The notes under the pieces were generated by a model. The model did no database searches. It worked only from the letters and a program-made list of their open reading frames with translations, and was not told the origin of the DNA. Shown piece by piece: positions 51,036 through 60,500 of a DNA stretch of 64,000 nt (its first letter is position 1; each line of letters starts with the position of its first letter). A program made the position numbers and the translations under genes. Origin of the DNA: Oceanospirillum sp048264105 (lineage in GTDB: Bacteria; Pseudomonadota; Gammaproteobacteria; Pseudomonadales; Halomonadaceae); the NCBI GenBank assembly GCA_048264105.1, contig JBLXDJ010000001.1:620001-684000 (forward strand), read 5' to 3'.

Positions 51036-52838
51036 ATGGAAAGTGTTTCACACAATACAGGCCGGGGCCGCTTTACTCTTATCTTCCTGCTGGAACTTTG
51101 CCTGTTACTCGTGCTGGTCTTTGGTCTGGTGCTGAACCGCACATCTGACCACAGCCGCGATGCCGATGCTTTGAGACAGGTTTTGTATTCCAGTCATGAG
51201 TTGGCTTATGAAGCCAACTATATGGCGTTAATGCTCAGCAACACCCCTGCGGATGATTATCAGGATACTCCGGCACTTCGTTCCTCTTTTGAAAGCCAGT
51301 CTCAACGTATGCTGCAGGCTCTACTGGACAGTAATGGCTGGCTGATTCCTCAGGCAGCGGTCAATCTGCAGATGGAGGAGAAACGCCATGATGTGGAGCG
51401 AACCCTAGTCGAAGCCCTCAATGCCGGTCGTAAGCTGTTAGCGGTCAGGCAATCTCTGCACCAGCTGACCACATCCGGTGTTGAACCTGAACTGATTCCT
51501 GTGATGAAGCAGCGCTTTATCCGTCTGCAAAAAGAGTATGTCGCGAAGTCCCTGAAAAATCAGGCGGCCTTCAAGGTGTTTATCGCGCGACTACAGCAGA
51601 TCGACCGGGATCTGGTCGAGGTTCAGCGTGAAGAGACCCGGGGGCTTGTGCAGCTTGTTCTGTTGACGATCGCTGTGATCGCACTTTTCCAGCTGGGCCT
51701 CTACCTGATCTATCGTCGCCATAGCGAATATTTATCTGATTTTCTCCAGACATTGGAATCTTTCAGCCAGTCCGGTTTTAAGTCGGAAACACCGGTGCCG
51801 CTTTATCTGCGGATGAAGAATATAACCCGGGATATCCGTAATGCTCTGAATATCAACCGACACGAACTGAACAAGCAGCGCTGGAAAAATGCCGCACTGG
51901 AAGCTGCCGGTGAAGCTATTCTGATTGCGAATAATCAGGGCAAGATAGAATACGTTAATGCCGCCTTCTGCCGTACTACCGGTTATGACGCTTCCACGGT
52001 TATGGGCGAGAATTGCAGTATGCTTTCCAGTGGACAGACCAGTGAAGAAGTATACAAAGAACTGTGGAATGGCCTTAACCAGAACGGTCACTGGCACGGT
52101 GAGCTGATTAATCAGCGTAAAAACGGCGATATTTATACCCAGATGACCACAATCACGGCTTTATATGATGAAGAGCCAAACTCGGGTAAGAAAATTCATC
52201 AGGGTTATATTGCGATTCTGCGTGACATCAGCATGCGAAAGCAGCTTGAAGAGGAGCTGCACACACTTGCGCGCCATGATGGTCTGACCGGTATTCTGAA
52301 CCGGAAGACGGTTCTGGATGAAGCGATGAAGTTTGTTCAGTGGACGCAGAAATATGGTGACCCACTATCTGTCATCGTGCTGGATATTGATCACTTTAAA
52401 GCGGTGAATGATCAATGGGGCCATCCTGTTGGTGATAAAGCGATTGTTCGCGTTGCTGAACGGGCTGCGGCCATTTTACCTGCTGATGGCCTGATCGGCA
52501 GGATCGGTGGCGAAGAGTTCATCCTGGTATTGCCGGGAGAAACATCATCCCGTGCATTCAAACTGGCGGAGGAGTTAAGGCTTCTGATTGCTAATGATGT
52601 TGTCCATCATAAGAACGGTCAGAATGTAAAAGTGACCTGTAGCTTTGGTATCAGCAGCTTTTGCAGCAATGAGTATTCCGAGGTACTTAGTCAGGCGGAT
52701 CTTCTGTCACAAATGGTCGCTAAGGCCGATCGTGCACTGTATGAAGCCAAAGGGGCTGGCCGGAACTGTGTTCGGGTTGCACGGGATAAAACCCCTGAAT
52801 CCGACCATTCTGACGAGGTCTTGTGTAAAGATTTGTAA
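51036..52838 (+). CDS. Membrane PAS-GGDEF diguanylate cyclase
   Basis: 600 residues from ATG 51036 (AGGA upstream; the frame back to 50910 is unlikely to be coding). Membrane segments near 14-36 and 204-228 enclose a helical periplasmic sensor. Then come a PAS domain (AILIANNQGKIEYVNAAFCRTTGYDAS, about 295-400) with its PAC segment, and a GGDEF domain with intact GGEEF at 491-495. The inhibitory RxxD is missing (sequence PADGLIGRI), so it is probably free of feedback inhibition, unlike the cyclase at 14566. Confidence 0.88.
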   Translation: MESVSHNTGRGRFTLIFLLELCLLLVLVFGLVLNRTSDHSRDADALRQVLYSSHELAYEANYMALMLSNTPADDYQDTPALRSSFESQSQRMLQALLDSNGWLIPQAAVNLQMEEKRHDVERTLVEALNAGRKLLAVRQSLHQLTTSGVEPELIPVMKQRFIRLQKEYVAKSLKNQAAFKVFIARLQQIDRDLVEVQREETRGLVQLVLLTIAVIALFQLGLYLIYRRHSEYLSDFLQTLESFSQSGFKSETPVPLYLRMKNITRDIRNALNINRHELNKQRWKNAALEAAGEAILIANNQGKIEYVNAAFCRTTGYDASTVMGENCSMLSSGQTSEEVYKELWNGLNQNGHWHGELINQRKNGDIYTQMTTITALYDEEPNSGKKIHQGYIAILRDISMRKQLEEELHTLARHDGLTGILNRKTVLDEAMKFVQWTQKYGDPLSVIVLDIDHFKAVNDQWGHPVGDKAIVRVAERAAAILPADGLIGRIGGEEFILVLPGETSSRAFKLAEELRLLIANDVVHHKNGQNVKVTCSFGISSFCSNEYSEVLSQADLLSQMVAKADRALYEAKGAGRNCVRVARDKTPESDHSDEVLCKDL

Positions 52839-53085
52839 TTTCTGGAAATTGTCTGTTTCTGTCATTTTTTACCCCTTAAAGTGATTTACACGGCAATCAC
52901 ATGATTTTTTGTGGTTTTTTGTGCTATATCAATCCTTGCTTGGTTTTTAATTGATGCCCATCATTTTTGTGCAGGCATACCTCCCTACTTAAGACATCTT
53001 TTCATTCAATCGATCTAATGATAGATTCGCGCGCTTTCAGCCATCCTGGCTCGTTTGTTTCCGCTGTATGTAATGGAGTATCGAT

Positions 53086-55146
53086 TTGGACCGTTATGGA
53101 ATGTCTGCTGATGTGCTGCACGCTCTGGTCGGTGTATCACAGGGTATGGATCTGATTGATATGGCTTTTGCTCATGTCTCTCTGGATCAGCAGCTGACGG
53201 TTGTCACCGGTAATGCGCATCTGACTCAGATGGCTCAGCTGTACCATCTTCCTGAGAACGAACTCTTTAGCTGGCTTAAAGGCAGCCACTATCAAAATAC
53301 CGAAGAGCTGCTGAAACATCTTTCCAAAGACGCTGCGATCACTGCAGAAAGTCGCGGTCATGCTCAGGATGGCAAGTCATTTCATTTCCAATGGTCCATA
53401 AAGCTCCTGTCTGATGCGACAGCATTATGCTTTATCCGTGATATCCGCTGGCGTCAGAAGTATCAGGATCAGTGGACACTCTTTGAGCGTATCTTCAATT
53501 CAGGTCGTGCCTCTGTGGTGGTGACCGATGCCAGTAACCGTATTGTGCTCGCCAATAAGCGTTTTGAAGAAGTTTCCGGTTATAAAGCAAGCGAAGTGAT
53601 GGGGTTTGACCCCGGTTATTTCAGCTCCGGACGTCAGGATAAAGCGTTTTACCGTGGTCTTTGGAATAGCCTGATTAATGATGGCTACTGGTCCGGTCTG
53701 ATCTGGAATCGTCGCAAAGATGGCCGGGAATACCCTGAACAGAAAACCATTTATACCGTTCTGAATGAAGCGGGTCAGGTGACCCACTATTTCTCCTCCG
53801 GTGAGCTCGTTCTGCATAACGATGCGCCTACACTGCTCAGTTCTCTGGCTCCGGGTCAAAGTAACAGCATCATGGGGCAGCAGGGACTGATCGAGCAGCT
53901 CAATCGTAAGCAGCGTGATCAGCAGCAGCCGATAACTGTGTTTTATATCGGTATCGATAATATGGGTCGCCTGAACCGCCATGGCGGAATGGCGTTGGGT
54001 GATCACATTATCCGGGTTACCCTGCAACGCCTTACAGAGACGTTCCTGCCGGAAGGCTTTGTCGCCCGTTCGGTGGGTGATGAGTTTATTGTGGCGGCCC
54101 CTCATATATCGTCACCGGCACAGGCAGAGTTTATTGCGCAGAACCTGCTGCAAACCCTGCAAAGCAGTATTGAGTATCAGGGCATAGAGTGGCGCTCAAC
54201 GGTGAGCATCGGTTTAACGCTTCTTGATCAGGAGCTACGCCCGAGAGAAGCGATTGAGCAGTCCCATATCGCGATGCATCACGCAAAAGAGCAGGGTGGT
54301 AACTGCAGTCACTTCTTCAGCAGCGATCTGCAGGCGACGGCCAAAGAAGGGGTGCTGCTTGAGCAGGCCCTGCATCTGGCGATGGAGCGCGGTGAGTTCT
54401 CGTTAAACTATCAGCCGATCATCGAAACCCGATCCGGGAAGCTGGTGGGCGCTGAAGCCCTGTTGCGCTGGAACTCCGAACAGTTTGGTTTTGTCTCGCC
54501 GGATCGCTTTATCCCGATCGCTGAACATACCGGGCTGATTCATGAACTGGGTCGCTGGGTTGTCGATGAAGTGTGTCAGCAGTTAAACCGCTGGGGTGAT
54601 GATTTTTCTGGCAGTGTGGCGGTTAATCTGTCAGCGCATCAGCTGCAGTATGCAGGTCTCGCCGAACAGTTGCTTTCCATTCTCGATCAGCATCAGATTC
54701 CTGTTGAACGGATCGCGCTTGAGATAACTGAAACGGCGATGATTCAGGATGCTAATTCAGCGGTATCCGTCGTTGCGGACCTTAAAGAAGCGGGCTTTAT
54801 GCTCTCGATTGATGACTTTGGAACCGGCTATTCCAGTCTGAGTTATCTGACGCATTTCCAGCTGGATAAGCTCAAAGTGGATCGTTGTTTTGTTCAGAAA
54901 ATGACCGAACAGCATCAGGAACGACTGGTGACAAAAGCGATCATTCAGTTGGCAAAGAGCCTTGGTATGACGATTGTCGCCGAAGGGGTTGAAACTGAGG
55001 CGCAGAAAAATGCCCTGGCTGACCTGGATTGCGATTACCTACAGGGCTATCTGATCAGTAAACCGCTGCCTGCCTATGAGTTCGGCTTCTTTATCAGAAA
55101 TCTGAATCAGGGCTGTGCCGGACAGTTGCCGGTCGCCAGCGCTTAG
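53086..55146 (+). CDS. PAS-GGDEF-EAL protein, probable c-di-GMP phosphodiesterase
   Basis: 686 residues, soluble. TTG 53086 with GGAG 7 bases upstream is the likely start; ATG 53101 is an alternative. The PAS domain (VVVTDASNRIVLANKRFEEVSGYKASEV) lies near 142-250. The GGDEF motif is degenerate: SVGDEF (329-334), so cyclase activity is doubtful. The EAL domain is complete: E457-A458-L459, NLSAHQLQ, EITETAMI, DDFGTGYSSLSYL, KVDRCFV and VAEGVET. It follows the PAS-GGDEF cyclase by 247 bp, so maker and breaker are neighbours. Confidence 0.9.
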   Translation: MDRYGMSADVLHALVGVSQGMDLIDMAFAHVSLDQQLTVVTGNAHLTQMAQLYHLPENELFSWLKGSHYQNTEELLKHLSKDAAITAESRGHAQDGKSFHFQWSIKLLSDATALCFIRDIRWRQKYQDQWTLFERIFNSGRASVVVTDASNRIVLANKRFEEVSGYKASEVMGFDPGYFSSGRQDKAFYRGLWNSLINDGYWSGLIWNRRKDGREYPEQKTIYTVLNEAGQVTHYFSSGELVLHNDAPTLLSSLAPGQSNSIMGQQGLIEQLNRKQRDQQQPITVFYIGIDNMGRLNRHGGMALGDHIIRVTLQRLTETFLPEGFVARSVGDEFIVAAPHISSPAQAEFIAQNLLQTLQSSIEYQGIEWRSTVSIGLTLLDQELRPREAIEQSHIAMHHAKEQGGNCSHFFSSDLQATAKEGVLLEQALHLAMERGEFSLNYQPIIETRSGKLVGAEALLRWNSEQFGFVSPDRFIPIAEHTGLIHELGRWVVDEVCQQLNRWGDDFSGSVAVNLSAHQLQYAGLAEQLLSILDQHQIPVERIALEITETAMIQDANSAVSVVADLKEAGFMLSIDDFGTGYSSLSYLTHFQLDKLKVDRCFVQKMTEQHQERLVTKAIIQLAKSLGMTIVAEGVETEAQKNALADLDCDYLQGYLISKPLPAYEFGFFIRNLNQGCAGQLPVASA

Positions 55147-55289
55147 GTTTTATTCCGGTCTTATCCCTTTGTCCTGTACTTACCTGTTTTGGCAGGGGAC
55201 AAGTCCCGCTAAATAGATTATGTTTTAGGTAAGCAGGTGAAACGCTGAAAAGCCTGCAAAAGGATCATAATGAATAAAGGGGCAGTCTT

Positions 55290-55628
55290 ATGGCCGGGAT
55301 CGTAATGAAAAGCGCTCGCTTGGGGCTTCTGGCAGTTGTCTTTCTGTTGTCAGGCTGCTTTTACAATGATGATACGCCGCCAACATCGGCGACCGGTAAA
55401 CAGATGTATACCGATTATTGCGCCAGTTGCCACAAGGCGAACGGCCTTGGCAAATTCGTGATGGGTATTCCTGCCACCTTTTCTCACCAACTGTCCCGCG
55501 CAGAAGTGGTCAAACTTATACGGGAAGGCGATCCCCGTTATCCCCGCATGCCAACCTTCCCGCAAATCAAATTCAGTCAGGCTGACAAGATCGCTCATTA
55601 CCTGGTTGAGCTGGAACACCAGCAGTAA
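55290..55628 (+). CDS. Small lipoprotein cytochrome c
   Basis: 112 residues. Lipobox LSGC (Cys23) predicts a lipid-anchored protein. One heme site CASCH (Cys44, Cys47, His48) and a distal Met87 in RMPTFPQI make it a class I cytochrome c. The last helix KIAHYLVELEHQQ closes the fold. AAAGGGG sits before the ATG. Electron partner unknown; it stands alone. Confidence 0.9.
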   Translation: MAGIVMKSARLGLLAVVFLLSGCFYNDDTPPTSATGKQMYTDYCASCHKANGLGKFVMGIPATFSHQLSRAEVVKLIREGDPRYPRMPTFPQIKFSQADKIAHYLVELEHQQ

Positions 55629-55704
55629 TTCCTGGTGGTCTTGTAAAGCTGCAGCGGGTATTACCTCCGCATACAAGCTATTAACTGATACAATAAAATC
55701 AATT

Positions 55705-55740
55705 AACCCGACGCTTAGCAGAACAGGCCGTCGGGTTTTC
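55705..55740 (+). terminator. Terminator between the cytochrome c and DUF2947 genes
   Basis: AACCCGACG (55705-55713) pairs exactly with CGTCGGGTT (55729-55737), then TTC. Loop of 15. Confidence 0.75.
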
Positions 55741-55765
55741 GTATCTGCATAGGTTTTAGGTATCA

Positions 55766-56239
55766 ATGAGTTATATCGATTTAGAAGAATATTCAAAACG
55801 CTGGATATTCCGGCATAAAGACCTGCCGGTATCCGCTGATGATCAGGCCAATATTAAACCGATGACGCCTGAACGCTCGCTGCAACTGTGGCAGTCACAG
55901 GTGAGCGCGCAAAGCAGTGATCATAGCTTTTTTCAGAAAGATGACTGGGCGGGTAACAACAAGAGCTGGCTTGAAACGGATGACTGGCAATCAGCCTGGG
56001 ACAGCAACAGTAACGATCTGCCTGAACTGATGCAGCAGCATTTTGACTGGGAAGACAATACAACCGTTTATATCTGCTATGACAGTGAGAATGTGATTGA
56101 AACCAGCTGGGCGGTGTTCTGTCGCTGCTGGAAAAACTTCCTGTTTCTTGATGACGGCACCCTGTTGATCGGTCGTAAGCGCAAGCAGGTGGCTCAGTTC
56201 TTTGATAACGGCCAGATGCGCATCGGTCTACGTCCCTAG
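55766..56239 (+). CDS. DUF2947-like protein
   Basis: 157 residues, soluble, acidic and rich in Trp and Asp. The start MSYIDLEEYSKRWIFRHKDLPVSADDQ resembles the DUF2947 family of Vibrio and relatives, as far as I can tell from memory. The C-terminus has VYICYDSENVIETSWAVFCRCWKNFLFLDDG. Function unknown. AGGT lies before the ATG. It lies 74 bp before sbcD. Confidence 0.7.
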   Translation: MSYIDLEEYSKRWIFRHKDLPVSADDQANIKPMTPERSLQLWQSQVSAQSSDHSFFQKDDWAGNNKSWLETDDWQSAWDSNSNDLPELMQQHFDWEDNTTVYICYDSENVIETSWAVFCRCWKNFLFLDDGTLLIGRKRKQVAQFFDNGQMRIGLRP

Positions 56240-56313
56240 AGGACACGTTATTTGTTTTAAGAGTATCCCCCAAGTTACCCGGCACCCTGTCTCTTCATCA
56301 AGGACGATCCTCT

Positions 56314-57567
56314 ATGAAAATACTGCACACCTCAGACTGGCATCTGGGTCAGCTTTTTTATGGCAAAAGCAGAGAGCGGGAGCAGGCTGCTTTTCTTGAT
56401 TGGCTGGTGACACAGGTGGCCGAACATGGGGTGGATGCGGTTCTGGTTGCCGGTGATCTTTTTGATACCGGTACTCCGCCAAGCTACGCCCGGACACTTT
56501 ACAACCGCTTTATCGTAAAACTCCATCAGACCTGCCCGGATTGCCAGCTGATACTTTTAGCCGGTAACCATGACTCGGTAGCGGTACTGAATGAATCCAA
56601 GGGGTTGCTTAATGCACTGAATACCCAGGTGATCGCCGGAGCTAATCCCGAGCAGTTGGAGTGTGTTGCGGAGGGGGATACCGATACGCTGAATGAACTG
56701 TTGATCCCGTTAACAGGCCTGTCCGGTGATGCTGAAGCGGTTCTCTGTGCGATTCCGTTTCTGCGCCCCAGCGATCTGATGCGAAGCAGGGCAGATCTTT
56801 CCGCTGAGGATCGCCGTCAACAGCTTCAGCAGCAGATCAGTGATTATTATCAGCGGCTCTATGAGCTTGCCAAACAGCATTATCCAGAGCTGCCTGTTGT
56901 GATGACCGGCCATCTGACGACTGTGGGGGCATCGACCTCAGAATCGGTTAAAGAGATCTATATCGGGACGCTGGATGCTTTCCCGGCTCAGGCATTTCCG
57001 CCTGCTGATTATATCGCCTTGGGGCATATTCACCGGCCACAAAAGGTCGCCAAGTCGGAACATATCCGCTACTGCGGGTCTCCCATGTCTCTTAGTTTCG
57101 ACGAACGCAGCAAAGAAAAGCAGGTATTGATTGTCCATCTTGATCAGGACAAAGGTTTTCTCTGTGCTGACAGTGTACCCGTACCGAACTTTCAGCCTAT
57201 GTCACGTATCTCCGGCGATCTGGCGGAAATTGAACAGCAGATTACTGATCTTTCAGCAGATGCCAATTTTAGTGAATCTGAGCTGCCCGTCTGGCTGGAG
57301 ATCAATGTGGAAACCGAAGACTACCTTGCGGATCTTCAACCCCGCATCGAGGCCATGATAGAGGGGCTTCCCATGGAAGTGCTGCGCATCAGGCGGCAGA
57401 ACCGTAGCCGAACGACGCTGGCCGATCATGCGCCATCTGCTCAGCTGGATGAACTGACACCGGAAGAGGTCTTCCTGAAACGTCTGGAGGCCGAAGACCT
57501 CGATGAAGAACGCCGCAGCGCACTGATAGATTGTTTCCATCAGATTCAGGAGGAGCTTAAGCCATGA
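56314..57567 (+). CDS. sbcD: Exonuclease subunit SbcD (Mre11-like nuclease)
   Basis: Nuclease subunit of the SbcCD complex that opens DNA hairpins and processes double-strand ends; 417 residues. All metallophosphoesterase motifs are present: SDWHLGQ, AGDLFDTGTPP, LLAGNHDS, TGHLT and LGHIHRPQ. The C-terminal capping/SbcC-binding part follows. AAGGAC precedes the ATG. It overlaps sbcC by 4 bp. Compare the degenerate relative at 31166. Confidence 0.96.
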   Translation: MKILHTSDWHLGQLFYGKSREREQAAFLDWLVTQVAEHGVDAVLVAGDLFDTGTPPSYARTLYNRFIVKLHQTCPDCQLILLAGNHDSVAVLNESKGLLNALNTQVIAGANPEQLECVAEGDTDTLNELLIPLTGLSGDAEAVLCAIPFLRPSDLMRSRADLSAEDRRQQLQQQISDYYQRLYELAKQHYPELPVVMTGHLTTVGASTSESVKEIYIGTLDAFPAQAFPPADYIALGHIHRPQKVAKSEHIRYCGSPMSLSFDERSKEKQVLIVHLDQDKGFLCADSVPVPNFQPMSRISGDLAEIEQQITDLSADANFSESELPVWLEINVETEDYLADLQPRIEAMIEGLPMEVLRIRRQNRSRTTLADHAPSAQLDELTPEEVFLKRLEAEDLDEERRSALIDCFHQIQEELKP

Positions 57568-60500
57568 AGATTCTTTCTGTCCGCCTGAAAAACCTGAATG
57601 CGCTGCGCGGTGAGTGGAAGATCGATTTCACTCGTGCCCCTTTTGATAGCAGTAATCTTTTTGCCATTGTGGGAGCAACCGGTGCCGGTAAAACCACCTT
57701 GCTTGATGCGATCTGTCTCGCCCTCTATCACGAAACGCCACGCTTACAGGTCTCAAAAGACAACAATCAGCTGATGACCCACCACACTCAGGATTGTCTG
57801 GCTGAGGTTGAGTTTGCCGTAAACGGCGACGTTTATCGGGCATTCTGGGCGCAGCGTCGTGCGGCAAAGACACAACGTCTGCAGACAGCAACGGTGGAGT
57901 TAGCTGACGAGGAAGGCAATATTCTCGCCAGTAAGGTCAATGATAAAAAACGCCTGGTTGAAGAGCTGACCGGACTGGATTTTGGTCGCTTCACCAAATC
58001 CATGATGCTTTCTCAGGGGCAGTTTGCCGCTTTTCTGAACGCCGATAAGCAGGAACGGGCGAATCTGTTAGAGCGAATGACAGGTACCGAAGTTTACGGT
58101 CAGATTTCAGAGCGTATCTTCCTGCGCCACAAAGCAGAACAGGATGCGGTTGCCCAGTTGAAATACCGGCTGGAAGGCATAGAGCTGTTATCACCGGAGC
58201 AAACCGCAGAGTATCAGGCACGGATTGAGGCCATAAGCGCCGACTTGGAGTCTCTGCAGCCGGAGCAGAAACAGCTGGATGCGGAACTGAACGCGCTACG
58301 CCAGCTTGAGAAACTCTGGCTGAAAAAACAGGATGCTGAACAGTCCCTGAAAGATGCCGGTCACGCCTTTAAAGAGCATAAAGCAGAGCTGAACGCTCTG
58401 GAGAAAGCGATTCCCGCTCAGCAGATCCAGCCCTATTTCCAAAAGCTTGAAGAACTGACATCCCAGCTGGCGCGTGCTAACGAGCAAAAAGAGGCCTTAC
58501 AGCGGCAAAAAGCCCAGCAGGGTGATGAGTTGCAAAAGGCGGAACATCGTTTTACTACCGCCGAAACCGCCCTGAAAGCTGATAAAGCCCATAAGGATGC
58601 TGCGGAGCAACGCCTTAATAACGAACTTGCTCCTCTCGATGAAAAAATCCGTCAGTTAGCGAATCAGGTGCAGGAGCACAAAGCACTGCTGGCTCCTGAG
58701 GAAGCACAGTTAGCGCAACTTGAGACGCAACGACAGCAGCTGAATGAGCAATTTAACCAGCAACAGCATCTTTTTCGACAGAATGAGCAGTGGTTGGCGC
58801 AACACTCGCGGATCTCCCGATTGGGTGAGGTTCTGCCACAGCTTAGCGAGCAGTTTAATCAGCAAGCAGAAACCTATCAGGAAAGAGTCAGCCTTCAGCA
58901 GACTCTGAATCAGTCAGATGAAGAGCTGATCAGGCTGAAAAAAGATCTTTCTCCGCTTATTGAGCAGCAGAAAAACGCTGACCAGCAGCGACAGCAACTT
59001 TTTGCTCAGTTGCAGCCATTGGAGCAGCAGATAGCAGCGCACCGGATTGCCGATGAAACCGGTGGCCGCCATCTTTTGACAGAACTGAATCATCTGATAC
59101 AGCCCTGTCAGCAACTGGGCTATCTGCAGCAGGAATATATCAAGCAGCACCAGTCTCTGGCTCAGCAGGAGCAGGCCTTTGAGTCAAACCGCCAGGAGTC
59201 TGAAAAGCTGACGCTGCAGCGTACCCAGCTGCGGGATGAATATAAACAGTGCAATAGCCACCTGCAGGATCTTGAGCGCCTGTTCGAACGCGAACGGCAG
59301 ATTTCCGATCTGCAAACGTATCGCAATCGTCTGCAGCCAGAGGAAGCATGTCCGCTTTGTGGCTCCCATGAACATCCCGCGATCGAGACGTATCAGGCGA
59401 TTACCCTGAGTGAGACAGAGTCGCGGGTTGCAAAGATGCGGGAAAGGCTTGAGCGGGTCAGAAAGCAGGGGGAGCAGGTTAACAGTAAGGTTGATCAGCT
59501 TCAGGTTCGTTTTGAGGCCTTGCAGCAGGATCAGCAGCAGCGACAACAGGTACTCCGGGATCTGGAAACTAACTGGCAGCAAGGATGTCAGCAGCTCCAT
59601 GATACGGTTGCCCGAATCGCGCCGGCTCTTAATAACGCTAATCCGGCTCTTAATAACACTAATGTGGCGGGTGACCTGACAGCACCATTGCAGGAGCTGT
59701 GTCACCAAATCGGTACGATCAGCTCGCTTAGGGAAACCTCTGAGAATATCGCCCCCGAACTGATGCAGGCTGTACAGCACCTCGCTGCAGAATTACAGAC
59801 TCAGGTTGACCATAAAGAGAGCCTTAAACAACAGCTCTGGCAGCTTCAGCAACAGCAAAGCGCCTCAGAAAAACAGTATCAGGATACGCTGGCTAAAAGT
59901 CAGGAGGCACAGCAGCAGATCGAGCTGATCTCTGCCCGCATCGGCCATGATCAGGAAGCACTGGCGAAGATAGAAAAGCGACAACAGACACTCGATCAGG
60001 TTATTAAAGAGACGCTGGCAGGCTTTGGCCGAACGCTTCCTGAACTGGCTGATCAGCCTGGGTATCTGGCTCAGATGCAGGCCGATGTTCGCCAGTGGCA
60101 GGAATTGGCTGATAAGCAGCTCAAATTGCAGCAGTATTTGCGGGAGCTGGAGTTACAGGCCACAAACCTGCAACAGCAGATGGCATCCCAGAAAGCACGC
60201 TGCGAGCAGATCGCTCAGGCCCATGAAACCTTAAGCCGTGACTATCAGGCACTTAAAGAGGAGCGTCATCTTACCTTTGGTAGCGCGACACTGGATGAAG
60301 AGCGGACAAGGCTTCACGGACAGTTACAGCAGTCTGAAAAGCAACTGGAAATTGCCCGATCGGCACTGACCGCCCACAAAGAGAAGTTTGAGGCGTTGAA
60401 AGCCAGATTGAGCCAGCAGGAAGATTACTGCCTTGATTATGCTACGCAACGGGAGGATGCCGCAGTTATCTGGCAGCAGCAGCTGGAAAAGAGTCCGTTT

